Notes under the pieces: model-generated
Told to the model about the DNA's origin: nothing
Databases searched by the model: none
The model's input: the letters and a program-made list of their open reading frames with translations, nothing else
Assembly: GCA_019115305.1 (NCBI GenBank)
Contig: DXDW01000224.1
Location: 1-39,420 of the forward strand
Length of the DNA stretch: 39,420 nt
Source: Candidatus Anaerofilum excrementigallinarum
Lineage (GTDB): Bacteria > Bacillota > Clostridia > Oscillospirales > Ruminococcaceae
Direction: 5' to 3'
Shown: positions 15,949 to 23,500 of the stretch, piece by piece
How positions within the stretch are numbered: the first letter of the stretch is position 1
Layout of the letters: each line of letters opens with the position of its first letter
Translations under genes and position numbers: made by a program

Positions 15949-16629
15949 ATGATTTCGGTTGCTATCGACGGCCCTTCTGGGGCCGGAAAATCCAGCCTGG
16001 CCAAGCAGCTGGCCGCCGCGCTGGGCTTTATCTATGTGGATACCGGCGCCATGTACCGGTCTATCGGGCTGTATGCCCTGCGCAAGGGGGCCGATCTGAA
16101 GGACGAGGTCCAGGTGGCCGCGCTGCTGCCGGAAATTTCCATCCGGCTGGCCTTTGAGAACGGAGAGCAGCATATCTATCTCAATGGGGAGGACGTGAGC
16201 CTCACCATCCGCCAGGAGCAGGCCGGCATGGCCGCCAGCGCTGTGGCCGCCCATCCGGCGGTGCGGCAGTATCTGCTGCAGCTGCAGCGGGATCTGGCCA
16301 AGAGCCACGATCTGCTCATGGACGGCCGGGATATCGGCACCGTGGTGCTGCCCGACGCCACCGTCAAGATTTTCCTCACCGCCAGCGTGGAGGCCCGGGC
16401 CGCCCGCCGCTGCCTGCAGCTGCGCCAGCAGGGCCAGCCGGTGGACGAGGAAAAGGTGAAGGCCGACATTGAAAAGCGGGACTGGCAGGACACCCACCGG
16501 GATACCGCTCCCCTCCGTCAGGCCGAGGACGCCGTGCTGGTGGACACCTCCGACATGGATCTGGAGCAGAGTTTCGAGGCTTTGCTGGCGGTGATCCGCC
16601 GCAAGGCATACGGGGAGGAGATCGGATGA
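15949..16629 (+). CDS. cmk: Cytidylate kinase
   Basis: This 226-residue cytoplasmic kinase phosphorylates CMP and dCMP with ATP in pyrimidine nucleotide salvage. The P-loop GPSGAGKSS is at 8-16, followed by YVDTGAMYRSIG (nucleoside-binding block, about 27-38) and MDGRDIGTVVLPDA (about 124-137), and the lid-region R-rich motif near KRDWQDTHRDTAPL. Length and motif order match Cmk. An AGGGAGGAA site precedes ATG 15949. Its stop overlaps plsC as ATGA. Confidence 0.96.
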   Translation: MISVAIDGPSGAGKSSLAKQLAAALGFIYVDTGAMYRSIGLYALRKGADLKDEVQVAALLPEISIRLAFENGEQHIYLNGEDVSLTIRQEQAGMAASAVAAHPAVRQYLLQLQRDLAKSHDLLMDGRDIGTVVLPDATVKIFLTASVEARAARRCLQLRQQGQPVDEEKVKADIEKRDWQDTHRDTAPLRQAEDAVLVDTSDMDLEQSFEALLAVIRRKAYGEEIG

Positions 16630-17330
16630 TATACTGGATCGCAGCCAGCGTGGTCTGGGTGGTATTTCGCATCGTGTTCCGCATCCGCGTGGTGGGACGG
16701 GACAAAATCCGTGGCCTGCACAGCTATGTGCTCTGTCCCAATCATGTGAGCGCCGCCGACCCGGTGTTCATCGTCATCAGCCGTCTGGCCGAAAGCAAAA
16801 TGACCGTCATGGCCAAGGAGGAGCTGTTTGAGATCCACCCCTTCATCAGCTGGTTCTTCCGCAGCGTGGGGGTGATCCCGGTCCATCGGGGCAAGGGTGA
16901 CACCAGCGCCGTGGACCAGTGCATCCAGAAGGTGCGCAGCGGCGGCGGGGCGCTGATCTTCCCCGAGGGCACCCGCAGCCTCACCGGCCAGCCCGGCAAG
17001 ATCAAAAGCGGCGCCTTTGTGGTGGCTGCCGCCGCCAACGCCAGCCTGGTGCCCTGCCGGATCCTCTACGCCGAGGGCCATCCCCGGCTGTTCAGGCGGG
17101 TGACGGTGGTCTTTGGGGACCCCATGCCCTGCTCCCAGCTGGGGCTAGAAGCCGAGGGCCGCAGCGCCGCCGGACTGCGCCGGGCCAAAGCCTGGCTGGC
17201 CGGAGAATGGGAGAAGCTGTACCTGGCCAATACTACCCCTGCCCAGCAGGAAAAGGACCGGCAGCGGGCCCAGCAGGCCCTGGAACAGGCCGGCGAGACG
17301 GGAAAGGAGCCTGCCCATGGAGATCATTAA
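16626..17330 (+). CDS. plsC: 1-acyl-sn-glycerol-3-phosphate acyltransferase
   Basis: The 234-residue protein should add the second acyl chain to lysophosphatidic acid to form phosphatidic acid, the precursor of membrane phospholipids. A short N-terminal hydrophobic segment (2-20) places it at the membrane. The acyltransferase motifs are NHVSAAD (39-45, HX4D with H40 and D45), a middle motif VGVIPVHRG (81-89) and FPEGTRS (112-118). It has a charged, Gln-rich C-terminal extension of about 30 residues. It overlaps cmk by four bases and ispH by fourteen, indicating tight translational coupling. Confidence 0.94.
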   Translation: MIYWIAASVVWVVFRIVFRIRVVGRDKIRGLHSYVLCPNHVSAADPVFIVISRLAESKMTVMAKEELFEIHPFISWFFRSVGVIPVHRGKGDTSAVDQCIQKVRSGGGALIFPEGTRSLTGQPGKIKSGAFVVAAAANASLVPCRILYAEGHPRLFRRVTVVFGDPMPCSQLGLEAEGRSAAGLRRAKAWLAGEWEKLYLANTTPAQQEKDRQRAQQALEQAGETGKEPAHGDH

Positions 17331-19242
17331 GGCAAAAACCGCCGGTTTCTGCTTCGGCGTGGACCGGGCGGTGAAGCTCACCTACGATCTGTTGGCCCAG
17401 GGCCGCAAGGTGGCCACGCTGGGCCCCCTGATCCACAACCCCCAGTGCGTGGCCGACCTGGAGTCCCGGGGGGCTGTCACCGCCGCCAGCGTGGAGGATA
17501 TCCCCGCCGGCTACGAGGCGGTAATCCGCAGCCACGGGGTGCCCGCCGCCGTGGACGCCCAGCTCCGCAGCCGCTGCGCCGCCGTCCACGACGCCACCTG
17601 CCCCTTTGTGGCCAAGATCCATCGGCTGGCCGCACGGGCGGAAAAAGAGGGGAAACTGCTGCTGGTGGCCGGCGATCCTACCCACCCCGAAGTGGAGGGA
17701 ATCGTGGGTCATACCGGCGGAGAGGTGTTTGTTTTCCAAAATTTGGATGAACTTCGCAGCTTTTCTACACCGGAAAACTGCCAAAAACCCGCTTTTGTAG
17801 TTGCACAGACCACTTTTCAGGTAACAAAATGGTTAGAATGCACGGAGTTTCTGAAAAAAGTATATACAAACGCCGAGATTTTTGATACAATATGTAATGC
17901 AACATTGGCGAGGCAGGAAGAGGCCGAGGAGCTGAGCCGGCGGTGCGATCTGATGGTCGTAATCGGCGGCAGGCATTCCTCCAATACCCAGAAGCTTGTG
18001 AGCGTTGCCCGGCAGTACACCAAGGCAGTGGCGGTGGAATCCCCCGAGGATTTCGACCCGGCGCTGCTGCAGGGAGTGCAGCGGGTGGGGGTCACCGCTG
18101 GGGCTTCCACGCCATCGTCTGTAATTGAGGAGGTACTTAACAGGATGAGCGATGTAATTCGTGAAGAGGAACTGAGCTTCGAGGAAATGATCAACAACGA
18201 TTCCATGAAGCCGGTCCGCGCTGGCGATATTGTGAAAGGAGTCGTGACCAGCATTCTGCCCAACGAGATCCAGGTCGACATTGACGGCAAGCAGACCGGC
18301 ATTGTGAAGTTCGACGATTTCACCGACGACACCAGCGTGCAGCTGAACGAGGCTGTGAAGGTGGGCGATGAGCTGGAGCTGTATGTGCTGAATGTGCGTG
18401 ACCAGGAGGGCATCGCCAACCTGAGCCGCAAGAAGCTGGAAGAGAACAAGGGCCGTCAGGAAGTGCGTGAGGCCGCCGAGAACGGCACCGTGCTGGAAGG
18501 CTATGTCACCGAGGTCAACAAGGGCGGCCTGGTGGTTAAGGTGAAGGGCGTGCGCGTCTTCGTGCCCGCTTCCCAGACCACCCTGCGCCGCAACGAGGAC
18601 TACACTGCCCTGGACAAGCAGAAGGTGCAGCTGGTCATCAAGGAATACAATCCTCCCCGCCGCATCGTGGGCTCCATCCGCGAGGTGCTGGCTGCCGAGG
18701 CCGACGCCAAGCGCGCCGCCTTCTGGGATACCGTGGAGGAAGGCAAGACCTACACCGGCGTGGTCAAGAGCCTGACCAGCTACGGCGCCTTTGTTGACAT
18801 CGGCGGCGTGGACGGCCTGGTACACATCAGCGAGCTGAGCTGGAACCGCATCAAGCATCCCAGCGAGGTCGTGAATGTGGGCGACACCGTGGAAGTGTAT
18901 GTCAAGAGCCTGGACCGCGAGAACAAGAAGGTTTCTCTGGGCTACAAGAAGCAGGAAGACAACCCCTGGGAGAAGCTGAAGAACGAGTACCCCATCGGCA
19001 CCGTCTTTACCGCTCCCGTGGTCAGCCTGACCAAGTTCGGCGCCTTTGTCCGCATCCTGCCCGGTGTGGACGGCCTGGTGCACATCAGCGAGATCTCCAA
19101 CGAGCGCGTGGAGAAGGTGCAGGATGTGCTGAAGGTGGGCGATGAGGTGCAGGTGAAGCTGCTGGACGTCGATTTCGACAAGAAGCGCATCAGCCTGTCC
19201 ATGAAGGCTGCCCAGCAGGACGAGGCTGAGGTCGAGGAGTAA
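17317..19242 (+). CDS. ispH-rpsA: IspH–ribosomal protein S1 fusion (HMBPP reductase / S1 domains)
   Basis: This 641-residue protein joins two normally separate functions. Residues 1-275 are 4-hydroxy-3-methylbut-2-enyl diphosphate reductase, the last step of the MEP isoprenoid pathway, with the three [4Fe-4S] ligands C12 (GFCFGV), C95 (ATCPFV) and C193 (TICNAT), plus SHGVP and the late SNTQKLV motif. Residues 277-641 hold four S1 RNA-binding domains (about 302-372, 388-455, 473-543, 558-628). The fusion is known from Clostridia. Arginine codons differ sharply: 8 of 16 are CGG before residue 277, but none of 18 after it (all CGC or CGT). An internal ribosome binding site precedes Met277. An AT-rich patch lies in the IspH part. 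It ends the operon at a strong terminator. Confidence 0.96.
   Translation: MEIIKAKTAGFCFGVDRAVKLTYDLLAQGRKVATLGPLIHNPQCVADLESRGAVTAASVEDIPAGYEAVIRSHGVPAAVDAQLRSRCAAVHDATCPFVAKIHRLAARAEKEGKLLLVAGDPTHPEVEGIVGHTGGEVFVFQNLDELRSFSTPENCQKPAFVVAQTTFQVTKWLECTEFLKKVYTNAEIFDTICNATLARQEEAEELSRRCDLMVVIGGRHSSNTQKLVSVARQYTKAVAVESPEDFDPALLQGVQRVGVTAGASTPSSVIEEVLNRMSDVIREEELSFEEMINNDSMKPVRAGDIVKGVVTSILPNEIQVDIDGKQTGIVKFDDFTDDTSVQLNEAVKVGDELELYVLNVRDQEGIANLSRKKLEENKGRQEVREAAENGTVLEGYVTEVNKGGLVVKVKGVRVFVPASQTTLRRNEDYTALDKQKVQLVIKEYNPPRRIVGSIREVLAAEADAKRAAFWDTVEEGKTYTGVVKSLTSYGAFVDIGGVDGLVHISELSWNRIKHPSEVVNVGDTVEVYVKSLDRENKKVSLGYKKQEDNPWEKLKNEYPIGTVFTAPVVSLTKFGAFVRILPGVDGLVHISEISNERVEKVQDVLKVGDEVQVKLLDVDFDKKRISLSMKAAQQDEAEVEE
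18127..18147 (+). promoter_or_regulatory. Internal ribosome binding site and start for free S1 protein
   Basis: GAGGAGG at 18127-18133 lies 11 bases before the in-frame ATG at 18145 (Met277 of the fusion), exactly between the IspH and S1 parts. It would give a 365-residue S1-like protein alone. Confidence 0.6.
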
Positions 19243-19275
19243 TCCCCGGCACAAGGCTGTAAACTTGCATTGATA

Positions 19276-19318
19276 ACACGCCGGAAATGGCTATACGCTG
19301 TTTCCGGCGTGTTTTTTT
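19276..19318 (+). terminator. Rho-independent terminator after ispH-rpsA
   Basis: The 12-bp stem ACACGCCGGAAA / TTTCCGGCGTGT is followed by a run of six or more T residues. Confidence 0.92.
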
Positions 19319-19361
19319 AAAGTGTTTTGCGGCGGATACGGTGAAGCGGGGAGTGGTGTGA

Positions 19362-21566
19362 ATGGAGAAAAAGCTGATTTTGCGGATTCTGCTGCGGCGT
19401 CTGGTGGGCTATCTGGCGGTGGTGGCGGCCTTTGGCGCTTTGATGGTGCCGATTTACAGCCTGATGCACCAGCAGACCGAGCGCGCCGAGATGGCCGACG
19501 TGGCCGAGCAGATGGCGGTGGCGGTGAATGAGCTGCAGGGGTATATGGACAGTGTGCGGTTTACCACCAACCGTCTGTTCAACAGCAGCGAGGTGCAGCT
19601 GCTGGCCATGAGCGGCCCCGAGCGGAATACTGCGGATGGCATCACGAAAAATGCGGTGAACAAGCTGCTGGGAGATCTGGTGTACAACATGAATTTTTCC
19701 ACCTACCAGTACATCACCTTCCGCAGCAACGAGCTGGTGCTGGACGGCACCCGGAGCGTTGATTCCTACGAGCGGTTTTACGACAATGTGCTGCGCATCC
19801 AGAATGTGACCCGGGAACAGTGGACCCAGTGGCAGAACCAGGCAACAAGCGGCATGTGGCAGGTGGAGGACGTGAGCCTGAACCGCAACTCCTACACAGC
19901 CGATTATCTGCTGATGCGGCAGAGCTATTCCGACGGAGCCGGGGATTTTGACGGCTCTCTCGTGGTGCTGATGCCCCTGGACGAGCTGGTCAGCCTGTTT
20001 TTGAGCGGCGAAAATCAGGAGCAATGCCTGTTTTATCTCAAAGACAGCGACAACAATCTGCTGATGCGGTACAATTTTGACGATCAGAAGGCTCTGAACC
20101 TGGGAGAAGGCACCCAGCTGAGCAACTACCACGGCGAGAGACATATTTTTGTTTCCATGCAATTGGATAACCCCCATATTTCGGCGGTGGTGGGTGTGCC
20201 CTATCGGGTATATGCCAGCCAGCTGCGGCAGGTGGATCTGGCTATGCTGGGATATGTAATGGCCGGTTTTGCCCTGAGTTTGCTGCTGAGCATTCTGTTC
20301 ACCGCCCGGGAACTGAACCGTCTGCGTCCGGTGCTGTGCCAGATCATGGACGAGGCCACTCCCGACAACCGGTACTGGTTTGAGGGAGCCCTGGTGAAAA
20401 AGCTGGTGAGCAGTACGGCGCTTACCCAGGAACTGGAATCGGTGCGGGACAAGCTGGAACACAGCCAGGTGGAGGCGCTGCTGAAAACCGGATACCTGCC
20501 CAGCGGCGCGGAAAAGGAGCTGCAGGCGGTTCTGGGGCTGACAGAACACAACTATCTGCTGGTGATTCCCCGGGCGCAGATGCTGCAGGCAGCCAGCCCG
20601 GAAGTACATCTGATGATGCTGGCCCGGCAGGTGGAAAGCTGCTATGACCAGCCCTGCTATGTCTGCAACATGGTGGAAGGGGACGTGGTGGTGATCCTCA
20701 CTTTGGAGGATGCTTCGGAACATCGGCTGTACGACCTGTGCCGCCAGACCGAACAGCTCCACGACCAGCTGGGCTGCGCCGGGGCCCTGGTGCTGAGCGG
20801 CTGCTTTGAAACCATCCGCCAGATGAGCGAGGTGTACTGGCAGGCCCGGAATATGGTGGCCTATGCCGATCCCACCCAGAAGGTGTGCTATCTCAGTTCG
20901 GAGAGCCTGCGCCGGGTGGTTTCCCCCGAGGTGACCAACCTGAACCGGCTGCGGGAATATCTGATGGCGGCCCAGACCGAACAGGCCCAGGAGCTGGTGC
21001 GGCGTCAGTTTCATGTGGACAATCTGTCCATCCGCAATTTCCAGCAGGCCTTTTATGGGGTGCGCTGCATTCTGCTGGATGTGGCCCAGCAGGTGGGCTG
21101 CTCGGATATTCTGCCGCTGTGCGAAAATAACGAGAGCCTTTCCATCCGCAAGCGGATCAGCAACCTCTGCGACTGCTGCTTTGAGATATGCAGCCATGTG
21201 GATGCCCTGCGCCGCAGCCACAACCAGCAGCTGCAGCAGAAGATATTGGAGTGGATCGGGGAGAATTACACCAATCCAGACCTCAACGCAGCCATGACCG
21301 CCCAGCATTGCCGGGTGTCCCAAAAGTATCTCTCCCAGTTCCTCAAGGAGCAGACGGGACGAAGCTTTGTGGCATATGTGGAAACCCTGCGGCTGGACCG
21401 CGCCATGGAGCTGCTGCGGGGCAGCGACCTGAGCATTTCCGAGGTGGGCGCCCAGTGCGGCTTTGCCACCTCCAACACCTTCTATAAGGCATTCCGCCGC
21501 AAATACGGCATGTCGCCTTCGGCTGTGCGGGGCGGCGCGGTACCGGCGCCGGAAAAAGAAGAATAA
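19362..21566 (+). CDS. Membrane-bound AraC family sensor-regulator
   Basis: The 734-residue protein is a one-component sensor of the type found beside CUT1 sugar transporters in Firmicutes. A transmembrane helix (about 12-34) leads to an extracellular sensing domain of about 250 residues, probably Cache-like. A second helix (about 292-314) follows, then a cytoplasmic linker of about 300 residues and a C-terminal AraC double helix-turn-helix (about 621-725, with LNAAMTAQHCRVSQKYL and the signature CGFATSNTFYKAFRRKYGMSP). The ATG at 19362 has GGGGAG eight bases upstream. It probably senses an external saccharide and activates the transporter–glycosidase operon at 23501. No clear promoter was seen in the 43 bases after the preceding terminator, so read-through may contribute. 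Confidence 0.92.
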   Translation: MEKKLILRILLRRLVGYLAVVAAFGALMVPIYSLMHQQTERAEMADVAEQMAVAVNELQGYMDSVRFTTNRLFNSSEVQLLAMSGPERNTADGITKNAVNKLLGDLVYNMNFSTYQYITFRSNELVLDGTRSVDSYERFYDNVLRIQNVTREQWTQWQNQATSGMWQVEDVSLNRNSYTADYLLMRQSYSDGAGDFDGSLVVLMPLDELVSLFLSGENQEQCLFYLKDSDNNLLMRYNFDDQKALNLGEGTQLSNYHGERHIFVSMQLDNPHISAVVGVPYRVYASQLRQVDLAMLGYVMAGFALSLLLSILFTARELNRLRPVLCQIMDEATPDNRYWFEGALVKKLVSSTALTQELESVRDKLEHSQVEALLKTGYLPSGAEKELQAVLGLTEHNYLLVIPRAQMLQAASPEVHLMMLARQVESCYDQPCYVCNMVEGDVVVILTLEDASEHRLYDLCRQTEQLHDQLGCAGALVLSGCFETIRQMSEVYWQARNMVAYADPTQKVCYLSSESLRRVVSPEVTNLNRLREYLMAAQTEQAQELVRRQFHVDNLSIRNFQQAFYGVRCILLDVAQQVGCSDILPLCENNESLSIRKRISNLCDCCFEICSHVDALRRSHNQQLQQKILEWIGENYTNPDLNAAMTAQHCRVSQKYLSQFLKEQTGRSFVAYVETLRLDRAMELLRGSDLSISEVGAQCGFATSNTFYKAFRRKYGMSPSAVRGGAVPAPEKEE

Positions 21567-21593
21567 AGGCGGGAGGATTTTCCTTCCCGTTGC

Positions 21594-21643
21594 AAAAAGC
21601 GAGCCCCCGGGGACTTTAACGGTTCCCGGGGGTTCGCTTTTTC
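21594..21643. terminator. Strong bidirectional terminator
   Basis: AAAAAGCGAgCCCCCGGG-type stem pairs with CCCGGGGGTTCGCTTTTT around a TTTAAC-containing loop. A and T runs on both sides make it symmetric. It ends the AraC sensor gene. Confidence 0.92.
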
Positions 21644-21781
21644 TGTATGGGGCCGGTGAAAAGGGGATTTGGAAGAGCGGAGTTTGCAAAATGCAAGGGG
21701 CTCGGGAGCTTTCCGGGGCAGCTGCCTGCTGCGGTCCGACGGACAGCAGGGGATGGCGGCAAACGGACGGGCAAGGAAAAG
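21644..21781. other. Intergenic stretch without recognisable gene
   Basis: About 140 bases between two terminators. A 64-codon frame begins at 21647, but it lacks a ribosome binding site and promoter and has no family resemblance; I see nothing functional. Confidence 0.4.
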
Positions 21782-21815
21782 AAAAAAGCCTGTGGCCGTT
21801 TGGCGGGCCACAGGC
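21782..21815 (-). terminator. Terminator of the Gfo/Idh oxidoreductase gene
   Basis: On the minus strand the perfect 10-bp stem GCCTGTGGCC / GGCCACAGGC is followed by TTTTTT, 16 bases after the stop codon. Confidence 0.92.
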
Positions 21816-21830
21816 AGGGGGGTAAAGAAA

Positions 21831-23123
21831 TTATTCCATAGGCTGGACCGTACCGGTCTTGCGGGCTGCTTCGGCCCGGAATACCGCCCGGTGTCCACGG
21901 ACCGAATCCTGGATGCTGGTGCAGGAAACAGAGGGCTCGGCGCCCTGGAGGACTCGGACAAAGTCCTCCACCAGCCGCAGATCGCCGCCGCCGTGGGAGC
22001 CGGTCATGCCGCTTTTGTCGCCGCCGATCTTCAGATCCACCACTTCCTCCCGGTAGCCGCTTTCGGAGGGGGTGTCGATGGTGCGCACCACAAAGACCGA
22101 ATCGTCAAACACGCCCTTGATCTCGCCCTTGGTGCCGATGATGTGGATGTTGCGCTCGGGCTTGGCGGTGCCGCCGATCATGTTCAGGGTGGCGGTGGCG
22201 CCGTCGGCGAAGTTCAGCAGCACCGACTGGTGATCCACCACCGAGTGGTTGCAGTCCCAGACGCAGCGGCCGTGGATGTTGTCGGTTTTCAGGGACTGGA
22301 TCTTGTCCTCGATGGTGGGGTGGTCCAGATGCTCCAGACAATCCCAGACATAGAAGGCCCAGCGGTCGGGGTGGTCGATGTAGTGCTTTTTGGCCGAATA
22401 GAGGCACTGCTCCTCGATCTTGCAGTCCACCAGGCAGCGCTTGCCGGCCCCTGCGGGCTTTTTGGCGGGGTCGAACTGGAAGTCACAGCCGAAGCTGGCC
22501 ACCTGGGTGGGGGCGATGCCGCTCTTGAGCCACATGATCAGATCCATGTCGTGGCAGCACTTGGCCAGCAGCATGGGAGCGCCGCAGATCTGCTCGTTGC
22601 CCCATTTGCCCCGGACAAAGGAGACGGCCAGGTGGTGGTAACTCACATGCTCGGTGGCCTGGATGTTGATGATGTCGCCGATCTCTCCCCGCAGCAGCCG
22701 CTCCTTGATGGCGGTGTAGAAAGGCGCGTAGCGCAGCACATGGCAGATCATCACCTTGCGGCCGCAGCGCTGGGCGGTCTGCACCAGCCGGTCCATTTCC
22801 TCTTCGTTCACCGCGAAGGGTTTTTCCAGCAGCATGTCGTAGCCCCGCTCCAGCAGGGGAATGGAGGTGGGCACGTGCTGGGTGTCCATGGTGCCGTTGA
22901 TGATGGCGTCGGCCAGCTTGGGCTGTGCGGCCAGGGCTTCGGCGCTCTCAAAGCACATGTCGGGGCCAAAGCCGAAGGTCTCGGCGGTTTTGCGCCGGCG
23001 GATGGGGTCGGGGTCGGCCACACCCACGATCTTCAGCTGGTCGGGATGCTGCAGCGCGTAGCTGCCATACAAAAGGGCGCGGTGTCCCGCACCCACAATA
23101 ATAGCGGTGATCTGACGGTCCAT
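21831..23123 (-). CDS. Gfo/Idh/MocA family oxidoreductase
   Basis: The 430-residue protein should be an NAD(P)-dependent sugar or sugar-derivative oxidoreductase. The N-terminal Rossmann fold starts IIVGAGHRALLYG, with VADPDP after strand 2. The catalytic motif EKP is at 100-102 (K101), and the substrate-domain motif K188-CC-H191-D-x-D194 follows. A cysteine-rich segment (C230, C234, C240, C262, C287, C291) resembles the RCLDGCxxExxCPY block of a known subfamily and may bind a metal or be structural. The start at 23123 is chosen for the GGAGAGAG site; the longer frame to 23207 has none. It is divergent from the sugar transporter operon and so probably acts on the imported sugar, but could also process other hexose derivatives. 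Confidence 0.9.
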   Translation of the reverse strand: MDRQITAIIVGAGHRALLYGSYALQHPDQLKIVGVADPDPIRRRKTAETFGFGPDMCFESAEALAAQPKLADAIINGTMDTQHVPTSIPLLERGYDMLLEKPFAVNEEEMDRLVQTAQRCGRKVMICHVLRYAPFYTAIKERLLRGEIGDIINIQATEHVSYHHLAVSFVRGKWGNEQICGAPMLLAKCCHDMDLIMWLKSGIAPTQVASFGCDFQFDPAKKPAGAGKRCLVDCKIEEQCLYSAKKHYIDHPDRWAFYVWDCLEHLDHPTIEDKIQSLKTDNIHGRCVWDCNHSVVDHQSVLLNFADGATATLNMIGGTAKPERNIHIIGTKGEIKGVFDDSVFVVRTIDTPSESGYREEVVDLKIGGDKSGMTGSHGGGDLRLVEDFVRVLQGAEPSVSCTSIQDSVRGHRAVFRAEAARKTGTVQPME

Positions 23124-23215
23124 GTTTCTCTCTCCAATCCGTAAAGTGGCATCCGGCAGGGGTGCTTTTCTGGCTTGCCCACGGCCGGCGCGCAGCAAAC
23201 TCTGCAATTACAATC

Positions 23216-23244
23216 AGTCTAGGCTTGGGGAGAAAAAAGGTCAA
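23216..23244 (-). promoter_or_regulatory. Promoter of the Gfo/Idh oxidoreductase gene
   Basis: On the minus strand TTGACC (23239-23244) and TAGACT (23216-23221) are 17 bases apart, about 90 bases before the start codon. Confidence 0.65.
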
Positions 23245-23371
23245 TAGCCGCCACCCTGAAATTTCCGCCAGGACCCTGAAAAAAGGAAGAAATCAGTTCG
23301 ATTTGTGAACAGTGTTTAGTAATCATGGTCAATTTTTTAACAAAATATTGGCTAAAGTGCACAAAAATCTC

Positions 23372-23400
23372 TTGATTTTGGAAAAATGGAAACGTATACT
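23372..23400 (+). promoter_or_regulatory. Promoter of the first sugar transporter operon
   Basis: TTGATT (23372-23377) and TATACT (23395-23400) are 17 bases apart. The transcript has a leader of about 95 bases. Confidence 0.8.
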
Positions 23401-23500
23401 GGATATTGTCAAGGCGAGCGATGCACAGCCTGATGCACCGCTCGGAGAGAAGTGGGCAGAGCGAGAGTTCTGCCAAAGGCATGTATAAGGAGGAGAAGAA

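Larger units (their letters stand above)
23124..23500. other. Divergent regulatory region, 377 bases
   Basis: No gene is seen. The centre (about 23260-23400) is AT-rich, unlike the flanks, and holds the two divergent promoters. A 6-bp inverted repeat AAAATC-tctt-GATTTT (23364-23379) overlaps the -35 box of the plus promoter and may be a regulator site. The leader of the plus transcript contains a stem CGAGCG…CGCTCG (about 23414-23445). The AraC-type sensor is the obvious candidate to bind here. Confidence 0.6.

Noticed and set aside
21594-21643. Symmetric GC-rich inverted repeat as a possible mobile-element end or attachment site
   Set aside because: A and T runs flank a single hairpin right after a stop codon, which fits a bidirectional terminator; no second copy or element boundary was seen.
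21647-21841. 64-codon plus-strand ORF between two terminators
   Set aside because: It lacks a promoter and ribosome binding site, and overlaps the terminator of the minus-strand gene.
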